Assembly: GCA_018398765.1 (NCBI GenBank) | Contig: JAHBMJ010001313.1 | Coordinates: 1 to 16,959, forward strand | Source: Chromera velia | Lineage: Eukaryota > Sar > Chromeraceae | Reading direction: 5' to 3' | Length of the DNA: 16,959 nt | Shown: one piece after another, positions 9,429 through 16,663 of the stretch | Numbering within the stretch: the first letter of the stretch is position 1 | How the letters are laid out: each line of letters opens with the position of its first letter | Notes under the pieces: model-generated | What the model was told of the DNA's origin: nothing | Database searches by the model: none | What the model saw: only the letters and a program-made list of their open reading frames with translations | Made by a program: the position numbers and the translations under genes

Positions 9429-9541
9429 CGACGTTGGCTCTGCCAACTAGAGGGTGGTGTCGAATGCGTGCCAAGCATGTCCTGCCGGCTCAACTAATGC
9501 TGCTGGTGACGACGCGTCGGGGGTCGACACAATGTGCGATG
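9429..9541 (+). pseudogene. Cysteine-rich module exon, copy 4, frameshifted
   Basis: Between GGTTTTGCAG and GTGAGTCTTC lies a 113-base copy, one base shorter than the others. Alignment with copy 3 shows a lost base near its start (CTGTGCTCTG versus TTGGCTCTG). In the frame matching the other copies, the codon for Gln in ANQRVVS is TAG. Further along, the homologous frame still reads NACQACPAGSTNAAGDDASG, so the decay is recent. Inclusion of this exon would shift the frame. Confidence 0.8.
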
Positions 9542-10165
9542 GTGAGTCTTCCTGATGGCCTGTTGCCCTGCCGCAGTATATCGGTTTGCTTTGTGTCGTG
9601 CTTCTCGCATAGGGCTTACATTCGATGCTCTTGGCCACCTACTGTCTCTGGCAAAGGGAAGCAAGCACAGCAGCTGTTGGTTCTTCTATTATTAATGTGT
9701 GCCTTCACTTTGAAATTCACGGACAAGTATCAGTACGTGGCTGACTGATTGACTGACTGTATGATATAGACTGTCGGCTTTGTGTAACTCCGGATGTAGA
9801 CTGTCTGTGTGTAGCTCCGGATATCAAGTGCCGAGGTCAGCTTACTGATGGGCTGTTGCTTTTGCTTCCCCTCTCTCTCTCTCTCTCTGTTGTATCTTTT
9901 TCTTATTTCGATCTGCTTTCAACGGTTTTGTTCCTTAGCTAGGCTACTGTGGACGAAAGAGACAGAGAAAGAAACGAAATGAATGAAAAAGGAGAGGCGC
10001 CTCTGCTTCATAGCAAATGCGCTTCCCTTGTCCGTTTTGACGCAACCTGCGACTGTACTCTTCCAGCAATAATAGTCTGTGAATGAAACCTGGCCCGGAG
10101 GGCTGATCAATGAGACAAATCAATGTAAGATTTTGTGCTCAATTTGATCTGTCTGATTTGTGCAG
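9542..10165 (+). other. Intron before the terminal exon
   Basis: It starts GTGAGTCTTC and ends GTCTGATTTGTGCAG. It contains a short (CT)n at 9872-9888 and the repeat TGTGTAACTCCGG/TGTGTAGCTCCGG at 9780-9822. No coding signal is visible. Confidence 0.5.
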
Positions 10166-10215
10166 CCAGCCCTTGCAGCGAGGGTTCCGATCCAACAGAG
10201 TGGACTCCAAAGTAG
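10166..10215 (+). CDS. Probable terminal exon of the cysteine-repeat gene
   Basis: After the acceptor TTTGTGCAG the sequence CC-AGC-CCT-TGC continues in the same phase as the upstream cysteine exons and reads SPCSEGSDPTEWTPK before TAG (10213-10215). The call rests on the good acceptor, matching phase and a prompt stop. No motif confirms it. AT-rich repeat DNA begins right behind. Confidence 0.4.
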
Positions 10216-10936
10216 GACTTAGTGGAATTCAAAGTGACTTTTAAATTTACTAGATTCTAGCTTCATTATAAAGTAAAACTAGGTTGCTTAAAGCAATCTA
10301 GAGCCTTTTAAAGCATTTAAAATCGTTACTCCTGTGCGAATCTGCTCAAATGTGCTCAAAAGACTGGTTGATTAGCTAGGGTGCACGGTGGGAAAAATTA
10401 TGATCACCGCGGCACGTAGAAGTTAGTAAATATTACCTGCAAAGAAATACACAGGCACAACACTAATGGATACGCTCAAAAGCAACGTTTAGCGCCGCCA
10501 ATCAACTATAAAGAATTGTTTTTTCTGCAAGGGAAACAGTGTAAGAAGGAGGGCTTCACAGCTAGGCTGGTCAGACCGGACAGGAGGCGGTCAGTAGGGG
10601 TTGGAGAGGATTCCGAAGAACAGAGCACAGAGACAACATAATTCTTTTTACAAAGAACTCATACTACACAGTGCAAAAGCTTGCAAATCGTTCTGCGTGT
10701 GTCAATGAAAAACTGTGAAAAAGAATGACAGGTCCGTAGGTAGATCCAGATGTTTAGACGGAGACCAGTACGGAGTGCCACAAATGAGAAAGGATGAACA
10801 AGTAAGTACAGGATAATATGGACCGCTTTCAAAGACTGACACACACGGAGCAAGTGGAAAACATTCAAATACATGAAAGCTGAGCGATTGGTCTGGGTGG
10901 AAAAATGTCTGGCACGACTGAGAGCTGTGCAAAGCT
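10216..10936. other. AT-rich spacer, no gene seen
   Basis: The start (10212-10260, GTAGGACTTAGTGGAATTC then TTTTAAATTTACTAGA) resembles 14746-14800 in the same orientation, suggesting members of one repeat family. The rest has only short frames without recognisable content. Confidence 0.45.
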
Positions 10937-11537
10937 TCAGAAGAGGCGGTCAAAAAATGGAAGCTCCAGCAGACTCTCCATCGACCCTCTCTCAGTGACC
11001 TCCCTTATGTGTTTCTATCAAGCTCCTAGCAGAACAAAAAAGCTGGATGCTAAGTAAATCATCATGCAAAGCGAGAGAGCGAGCCGCGCTTCCCTAACTG
11101 ACCTGCAGGTGTCCCCAAGTCTTCGTCCACCAACACCTGCAAACATGGAGGGACGGATGTTCACCCTTTGTGCAGTCAAGGAAGCACTTCTGTCTAGCTT
11201 ATTCTGCGTGCACGAGGTCCCAAAGAAAAGACCAAGAGCCTAAGAAGCAGCGGGTCCGGACAGGCTGACCTGGGGGTTGACCGCGGGGCTCCCAAGACTG
11301 TGACCTGCAAGGAAAGAGTAAGGAGAGCGATGAGGGCAGCAGTACTTTAACACCTAGATAAGGCCAGCAGCCCTTCCCCGCTTGAACAGGAGGAGCAGCA
11401 GCAAGCAGGAAGACGTTGAAAACAAGATCAAGACGGCTGGTCTCCACTGGACCCACCTGCAAGCTCCACTTCGTGCCGACCCGAGGTGACCCAGCAACTG
11501 TTATTACAGCTATCTCCTCCAGAGCCCCGAAAGTGCA
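10937..11537 (-). CDS. Candidate four-exon gene 3' end, unknown function
   Basis: Four minus-strand segments chain with GT-AG introns and consistent phases: 11537-11457 (81 bases), 11304-11270 (35), 11136-11103 (34) and 11014-10937 (78, ends TGA). Acceptors are TTTTTTTTGGAG, CTTTCCTTGCAG, CTCCATGTTTGCAG and GAGCTTGATAG. Donors are CAG|GTGGGT, CAG|GTCAGC and CAG|GTCAGT. The 35- and 34-base exons only keep frame together. The first exon reads IAVITVAGSPRVGTKWSLQ and continues as VTVLGAP. The last reads HIREVTERGSMESLLELPFF and ends three residues later. I recognise no domain. Any 5' exons would have to lie on the other side of the hairpin and the truncated retroelement. Splice-site chaining in AG-rich DNA can arise by chance, so this is tentative. 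Confidence 0.33.
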
Positions 11538-11563
11538 CTCCAAAAAAAAAAGTTAAAATCGAG

Positions 11564-11620
11564 AAAACGCTCTGTCAAATATCTTCTAAAACCATCAGAA
11601 AACATCTGACAGAGCGTTTT
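11564..11620. repeat. Perfect 14-bp inverted repeat hairpin
   Basis: AAAACGCTCTGTCA (11564-11577) is the exact reverse complement of TGACAGAGCGTTTT (11607-11620), separated by 29 bases. A run of A lies before it and a short T-run follows. It may be a miniature inverted-repeat element remnant or an RNA hairpin. It lies between the truncated retroelement and the candidate mini-exon gene. Confidence 0.9.
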
Positions 11621-11838
11621 TTGTGGCAACATTTCTGTGGGAAAAGTCCGTTTGCTCAAAAGTTCAGAACTCCGCAGTTTTGAACCTGTGGACCTTCAAG
11701 ACGGACAAGAAACTTCAGACCCGATTATTAGCCGACAGAGGCAAAGTTGGCTGCGTGCGTCGAAGGGGCAGGGAAGGTGTTTTATGACTGTTTTGGGTCA
11801 GGGACCTCGAGTTGGGTCGGACACCCCCCCTTCCCGAG
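11621..11838. other. Unassigned DNA at the retroelement break
   Basis: Past the RT break the minus-strand frame stays open to TAA at 11784-11782 but no longer resembles RT. The rest holds no recognisable gene or LTR. Confidence 0.5.
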
Positions 11839-12654
11839 GTTCATGGCGCGGTAGTCGATGCACATCCGTAGACTCCCATCTTTCTTCGCCACAAAGAAGG
11901 CTGGTACCGCAAATGGAGAGACAGAGGGACGGATGAATCCTTTTGCCAACAGATCATCCAGTTGTTTCCTTATCTTATCAAGCTCTCCAAAAGAAAGTCG
12001 GTATGGCGGCCGAGCGGGAGGAGGGTGTCCAGGCTCCAGATCAATCGCAAACTTGACTGACCGTCTTGGGGGTAGCTTGGGGATCTCGTCGCAAAAGATG
12101 TCCCGATACTCTCCCACCACCCATCGAGCTACAGGGTGGAGGGAGGGATCACTCATGACTTTTGACCACCCCCTATAGAGCGTTTCATCCTTCTCTCTCT
12201 CTGCCTTCTCTTCTGCTGTCTCTCCTTCTGGCACTTCCTTCTCTGTCTCTTCTCTGATCGCCACTGCCATTTTCGCCTCACCTGGGGGTTCTACCTCCAG
12301 GGTCATCAACATAGGAGCCAGCACAGGCTCCACCATTTCCAACCTACAAAGATATACCTCTCGCACACGGCCTTTCCTGACCTCTCTTTTGAACTCTCTG
12401 CTGGAAAGAGTATGGACAGATGTCTGTGTCTGTGACTTGATGGTGACTGACCTTCCATGAGCCCCTGGGATTGGAATCTCCACTTCTCCTTTACCCCAAT
12501 GCACATGAGGCTCATGTTCGATCAGCTACTTCATGCCCAGATAGACATCATAGTCGTTATCAAGGTCAGCCAGGGTGAACTTCATTCTCTGGTGGTAGCC
12601 CTGAATGGAGAAGGTCAGAGGACTGGTGTACTTGCTGACCGTAGTCACCACCGT

Positions 12655-12879
12655 CTACCCGTCTTCTCCCTTAATGGCCCCCCTACACTGATGCGAACTT
12701 TGCATCTTCCTGATGGGAAGACCTTTGTCATGAGCGAATTGGGCAGACAGAAATCTCTCCCCCGCCCCACAGTCTAAGAGCGCTCTCACTGGAATGCCCT
12801 CGACAGTGCCCTGGAAACGAATCATCTTCACCTTCCCGTCAGCATTGGCAGCGCCGATCATATTCGTCTGGTCATACAC
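12655..12879 (-). pseudogene. Retropepsin-like protease segment
   Basis: The segment reads MIRFQGTVEGIPVRALLDCG followed by AGERFLSAQFAHDKGLPI. The D-[TSC]-G-A signature (here DCGA, about 12774) marks an aspartic protease of LTR retroelements, active as a dimer. The downstream motif YDVYLGM (about 12540) corresponds to the conserved 'ILG' strand of retropepsins, but the next codon is TAG at 12528, where a Trp is usual in this family. A further TAG at 12657 lies between the two motifs. Confidence 0.75.
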
Positions 12880-13269
12880 GTAGAGGTCAGTGGGCTGCTC
12901 TCCCTCAATGTTTATGGAGAGCTCATTATCAGGGAACCAGAATTCTTCTTCTCTTTCTCTAGCAACCTGATCCCCCTCCTGCCCTGCAGTCTAGATACCA
13001 GCTGCACGGCTATTCCAAGCACGCCCTCTCTGCCCCTCCTGTGGGCGACCTCTCTGTGCATTCGGTGGAGAGTTACGCGGTGGGCCTGTCCGTCCGACTG
13101 GCATCTACACCCATCGTCCTTCTCCACCGCCGGCGCCAACAGGTGAACCTCTCTAACCACCATACGCAGGTCTCTGCGGTCCCGAAGGACCCCATGGCCT
13201 TCTTCCGTACAGCTGCTGCAGTCTGGGAACATTTAACCCGAACCCCTTCTGCAAAGACAACAAGGATGA

Positions 13270-13311
13270 CCAGTCTTTCTTCTCATGTCCCTTCTGCTTA
13301 CAGAGGAAGCA
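13270..13311 (-). pseudogene. Gag zinc knuckle with last Cys changed
   Basis: The minus strand reads CFLCKQKGHEKKDW, which fits the retroviral CCHC knuckle (C-x2-C-x4-H-x4-C) except that the last metal ligand is Trp (TGG) where Cys (TGC/TGT) is expected. It lies three codons after the TAA at 13320-13318 in the same frame. CCHC knuckles bind the packaged RNA; this one should not coordinate zinc normally. Confidence 0.75.
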
Positions 13312-14243
13312 CTGTCCTTATCGCATCAATTTGGCTCTCTCTTTTGAAAAAAGAGAGCACACAGCGTCCAGCTGCATGGGAATAGGTCCATCAGAGTTGG
13401 ACCCATCCTGGTGCTTTCCGTTCGGTCTGCTACCCCCAGTCTGAGCGTGCCTCTTTCGGTTCCCACCCCTTCCTTCCAAAGTCTCCGCTGCGATACAAGC
13501 TGCCTCTACTGCCTCTTCAAGAGTGGAAAGAGCTTTCTTATTCACCTCGAGGCAAATCGTATCGGGGATGGCCTTCTTGAAGATGTGGATGAGATCAGCA
13601 GGGGTCGATATGTCTTTGATCTCTTCCACCAGATCCAGGAAGGGGTCCCTAAAGCTTTCCATGCCCTGTGCTTTCGAATACTGAAGCTCCTCCAGTGCAT
13701 CCCTGCGGTGATCCTGCTCAAGCGGGTCGATGTACCTCTTTTTCAGTGCCTCTGCGAAGTCTTGGAAGGAACGGAAGGGAGTTGCGCTTTTCTGCTTCCG
13801 ATGGACCCACTTCTTCAGAGTCTTTGAGAGATAGCTCTTTGAAACAAAGAGCCATCGACTCTCCGACACTTCCGTGCCCTAGCAATACTCCTTCATGTCT
13901 TTGAGCTAGTCAGAGACCTCGTGCCGATCCCCTGCAAAGACGGAGGGCTCCTTCACCTTACAGGCTCGAGACAGTTCTCTGTTGAGCAATGGAGGATGTT
14001 CACCGGCAGACGGCTCCATTCTAGCAGCCATGGTCGGAGGCACTACTTACATCCGTGGCTCCCGAACTTCATCTGCCAGCCTCTGTATCATAGAGCGCTG
14101 CAAGAGAAGTTCCTGGCGCAGCTCCTAGAACTGTGCGTTGCACTCGGACTGAGTAATAAACTGACTGAATGTCCCTTCAGCCATTCAGTGCAACCACAAT
14201 ACAAATGGATTTGATCAACTATAGCCTCTGGTCGAACGACGCT

Positions 14244-14252
14244 TCTGCTACC
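14244..14252 (-). other. Putative primer-binding site, initiator Met tRNA
   Basis: The minus strand reads GGTAGCAGA two bases after an LTR-like ACA end and about 60 bases before the gag ATG. This is complementary to the 3' acceptor end (including part of CCA) of many eukaryotic initiator tRNA-Met molecules, the usual primer of Ty3/gypsy elements. The nine-base match is short, so position and spacing are the main support. Confidence 0.5.
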
Positions 14253-14381
14253 CTGTAGAATTGCTAAGAGATAACTAAGGAGCATTTCTAGAGCCATTCA
14301 TAGGACGCACAAAAGATTCTGAACTGATCGTTTGGTTCTTCTTCTAGACATTGTTGTTTCTCCATCAGATACAACAAATCA

Positions 14382-14395
14382 TAACACCGGTGTTA
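14382..14395. repeat. 14-bp perfect palindrome at candidate LTR edge
   Basis: TAACACCGGTGTTA equals its own reverse complement. It lies about 130 bases outside the putative LTR end, near a TGTTATG that could be the LTR start. Confidence 0.8.
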
Positions 14396-14805
14396 GTCTG
14401 TGAAAAGACGCATGCAGCAAAACCATGTAGACTGAAGCAGCTAGGCCGGCAGACTAAGCGCGTGCATCAAACACACGGCGGCGCGATAATCAGGCGATGA
14501 CATGTTGGCGGCGCCAGGCATCAGTACTATAACAATCTTTGGACTATCAAGATACTATCAAGCTTTTATTATTGAAGTTCTATATATTATGACAAACACC
14601 GGTTACACAGTACGGTTAGAAATAGGGAAATTAAGTAGGATGGTTACTAGGCGGCGGCTGAGCCGCGTGGTTACCAATTTTGTGGTCATGGTGGTACCGT
14701 GGTAGTCTTTTAACGGTAACGCCTTACCAAACCGGGTTACATTCCTCAAGAATTTAGTAGAATTTAATGGAATTTTCTTTTAAAATTTAGTAGAACTTGG
14801 TAGCT

Positions 14806-14853
14806 GTGGAATTTATTATAGAATCTACTCGTCTAGATTCCATTAAGTTCCAC
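14806..14853. repeat. Imperfect AT-rich palindrome
   Basis: GTGGAATTTATTATAGAATC and its partner GATTCCATTAAGTTCCAC form arms of about 22 bases around CTCG. Related single-orientation copies lie at 14746-14800 and 10212-10260, suggesting a small repeat family on both sides of the retroelement. Confidence 0.7.
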
Positions 14854-15809
14854 AAACTTTGGGGGCTTATTTTTTGTGATCTAGAAAGAGTTAAGAGCTC
14901 AAATTAGTAGTGCTTATGCATCTGAGATGTATGCACCATACGTCTTTGAATGCGTCTCTGCATGCATACCATCTGATGCAAGCAAGCTTACGAAGATTCT
15001 TGCGAATGCCTCCGAAAAGCAATAAAACTATGTACAACTTAATTAGCAGTGATTGACGTACGTAACCAGAATATACGGAAATATATTTGGTTATAAATCT
15101 TAGAGTAGGTACATCAGCACGAAATATTAGTTAGTGCCTTAAAAAATCGTAAAAAAATAGAATCGCGTGCATGGAATGTGCGCGAGTAGGCACAAGCCTG
15201 CATACATCGGACATTTGGCATGCATATTGTGACGGCGAGATGGCGAGGCCGGAGATAGTGAGAATTGTATAGAATTGTATAGAGCACAGAACAGAACATA
15301 AGAATAATGCAGAAATAAGATCAAAACATAGAGAAACAAAAATAATTCTTTCATATCATAAACCGTTGGTAACCGTTGGTGCTGAAGGGAGTGGTAAAAA
15401 AAGGAGAGATATGAGATAAAAATATGGTTGGGAAGGAAAAGAAAGACATGTAGATCAGAGATAAAGATAACAGTAGTGGACAACAGAATGTTTTATCATA
15501 ATACTTTAGGATTTTCACTCTTATATTCTTTTTTTGGTTCTAAGGGCTTTTTGAACTGACTTAGTTATTCTAAAATTGAGCTAAATATTGTTTCATAAGT
15601 GTTTCCCACCTTATTTTCCGGGGTCACATATTATATGGTGGTTTTGACGTTTTTCTAAGTTAATTTGGAGCGAATCTTTCTCGGGCGGTCCATACGTGCA
15701 TGCCGTAGCCCCCGGCCGACGATATGTGAAAAGTGGTAGTACCCCCCTAAGCTCATGCAAAGTACATGCTAAAAGTTTGCGAGGTTGCAATAGATCGACC
15801 ACGTGTGGC

Positions 15810-15900
15810 TGCCGGCGGAGCCCAGCGGAGCCGGCCAATTAACGGTAATTAATGGACTTCAACCAATCAGATACCGCGGCCGCCGGCGGAGCCGGCCAAC
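15810..15900. repeat. GCCGGCGGAGCCGGCC short repeats
   Basis: GCCGGCGGAGCC-CAGCGGAGCCGGCCAA at 15810-15839 and GCCGGCGGAGCCGGCCAA at 15882-15899 are related copies, each able to fold as GCCGGC...GCCGGC. They contrast with the surrounding AT-rich DNA. Confidence 0.7.
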
Positions 15901-16025
15901 GAAATTCAACAGTTCATGAACTTACGTGATCATACACGGGGACGCGGCATGCATAACAAAAACCTCAATCACTTTTGGGGGCCATGCACGGCATGCTCCC
16001 CGCGGGAGCGGCTAGCTCATACAGG

Positions 16026-16082
16026 ATTGTTTGGTAAGTGCCCCCCGCTTCGCTTTCAGGCCCGGCTCAATTTCGGGGCCAC
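16026..16082 (+). repeat. GC-rich dispersed repeat, copy 2
   Basis: It shares ATTGTTTGGTAAGTGCCCCC, the following CGCT-CGCTTTC and the final GGGGCCAC with 4372-4412. It carries an extra GGCCCGGCTCAATTTC segment bounded by TTTC on both sides. Its ends (AAGTGCCCC and GGGGCCACTT) are near-inverted repeats. It lies about 150 bases before the start codon of the plastid-protein gene. Confidence 0.75.
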
Positions 16083-16228
16083 TTCTAGCAAGCTGCATCT
16101 CGATCAGCAGGAAAGAGCAAGACGATCGCTCACTTCTAAGCTAGGGTGTGAGTGCGTGTTTGTGTTGGGATCGAAACTTTCGACAGAGAGAGAACCAGTC
16201 ACTTTCCCTTCCTTGCCTGGTCTTCAAG

Positions 16229-16663
16229 ATGATCCTCAGAGCTCTCGTCGGGACGGGGCTGTTCGTCTCCCTGATCCATGACGCTGCTGCGTTCACACTT
16301 CAGAGCCCCTTTGAGCTTTCACGGAGAAGTGAGAGAGGCTCATCCGTCCGTCTCAGTGCGGAGACGGGGATGGAGAGTGACTCTTCTTCTTCCCGTCTCC
16401 CGTCTCGCAAAGAGACGTTGATGAACGTTGTGAAGGCCGCCATTGCAGGGTCCACTCTCGCGTCCTTCTCCTCTTCTGCCAGTGCGGTGGGGTTCCCTTC
16501 CTCCTTCTTTGCGCCCCCCCGTGCCGAGGTGCTGAAGGAAAATCCCAAAGCTGACCCCATCTTGTACGACCCCCCCAATCCTGATCCAGACAATCCCCTG
16601 TCCTTCAGAAGGGCAAAGAACCTCGACTCCATCAAACTCTTTGAGACAGAAGTGCTGCCTCAG
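16229..16663 (+). CDS. Thylakoid-lumen-targeted protein, first exon (partial)
   Basis: ATG at 16229 opens a 145-codon exon ending CTGCCTCAG|GTCAGC. Residues 1-21 form a signal peptide (MILRALVGTGLFVSLIHDAA) cut before Phe22, the AAA|F motif that marks complex red-plastid presequences in diatoms, chromerids and relatives. Residues 22-60 are Ser/Arg-rich, like a transit peptide. Residues 61-86 form a hydrophobic thylakoid-transfer domain ending in SASA before VGFPSSFFAPP. The start of the mature part (residues 87-145) is Pro/Asp-rich, with ADPILYDPPNPDPDNPLSF and then a segment ending LFETEVLP. I do not recognise the family. Upstream in-frame ATG at 16148 would bury the signal peptide, so 16229 is preferred. 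If the donor is not used, the frame ends at TGA (16688-16690), giving 153 residues. Confidence 0.72.

Larger units (their letters stand above)
8590..9660 (+). repeat. Tandem exon-plus-intron duplication, three units
   Basis: Units start near 8590, 9058 and 9417 (exon-start spacing 468 and 359). Each has a GACCGG...GCAG acceptor, a 113-114-base exon, and an intron start sharing CTGCCGCAGTATGTCGGTTT and a later GGGCTTACAT/GGGCTTGCAT segment. Unit ends vary through (CTGA)n expansion. Confidence 0.88.
6643..10215 (+). pseudogene. Discoidin-like plus cysteine-repeat surface protein, decayed
   Basis: Six plus-strand exons can be chained with GT-AG introns: 6643-7236, 7705-7818, 8602-8715, 9070-9183, 9429-9541 and 10166-10215. 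Every joint is phase 1 (one base of the codon before the intron, two after), so the internal exons are symmetric, the classic signature of exon shuffling and tandem exon duplication. The first encodes a discoidin/F5-8C-like domain. The next four encode copies of a four-cysteine module resembling ephrin-receptor-like or GCC2/GCC3 repeats. The last ends in TAG. Such proteins in alveolates are normally secreted or surface proteins with roles in adhesion. Disabling changes are TAG at 6708 and TGA at 6990 in the first exon, and a one-base deletion plus CAG-to-TAG in the fifth. Either the gene is dead or splicing avoids these points. The 5' end, including any signal peptide, is not identified. Confidence 0.65.
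11839..14184 (-). pseudogene. gag-pro-RT polyprotein, ten in-frame stops, no frameshift
   Basis: One frame runs from ATG at 14184 through gag, knuckle, protease and the RT start. Stops occur at (first base on the minus strand) 14127 TAG, 14049 TAA, 13908 TAG, 13881 TAG, 13320 TAA, 13155 TAG, 13107 TAG, 12993 TAG, 12657 TAG and 12528 TAG. All other codons stay in register, so no indel has disturbed about 780 codons. Gag includes a retrotransposon-gag core (around SYLSKTLKKWVHRKQ and FRSFQDFAEALKKRY, 13840-13720). The protease is marked by ALLDCGAG. The RT start has KGFIRPSVSPFAVPAFFVAK then KDGSLRMCIDYRAMN. Most stops are one transition away from CAG, CAA or TGG. The single-frame layout suggests one gag-pol product in the ancestor. 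Confidence 0.85.
11839..14395 (-). mobile_element. Truncated Ty3/gypsy LTR retrotransposon
   Basis: On the minus strand, in order: a possible LTR end (ACA at 14254), a primer-binding site, gag from ATG at 14184, a zinc knuckle, a retropepsin, and the beginning of reverse transcriptase. The order gag-protease-RT is that of Metaviridae/Ty3-gypsy elements. Homology ends at about 11839, just after CIDYRAMN. This is before the first catalytic aspartate, so the rest of RT, RNase H, integrase and the 3' LTR are missing. No second LTR copy is visible at 10200-11800. The upstream LTR limit is uncertain; a TG at the palindrome near 14391 is one candidate. The copy is non-autonomous and coding-defective. 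Confidence 0.85.
14396..16025. other. AT-rich repeat DNA, no gene seen
   Basis: The stretch contains an AT-rich palindrome (14806-14853), two short tandem duplications (AGAATTGTAT at about 15261-15282 and AACCGTTGGT at 15360-15380), and GC-rich GCCGGCGGAGCC repeats at 15810-15900. Open frames are short and show no motif. A CCAAT sequence at 15864-15871 could be promoter DNA of the downstream gene, but that is a guess. Confidence 0.5.

Noticed and set aside
11199-11543. Single 114-codon minus-strand protein
   Set aside because: The frame lacks a normal ATG and the middle looks intronic, with clean GT and AG signals. The spliced model is a better explanation.
15700-15720. Dinoflagellate-type spliced-leader RNA gene (CCGTAGCC)
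   Set aside because: Only eight to nine bases match the known leader, the rest differs, and no donor or Sm-like site follows.
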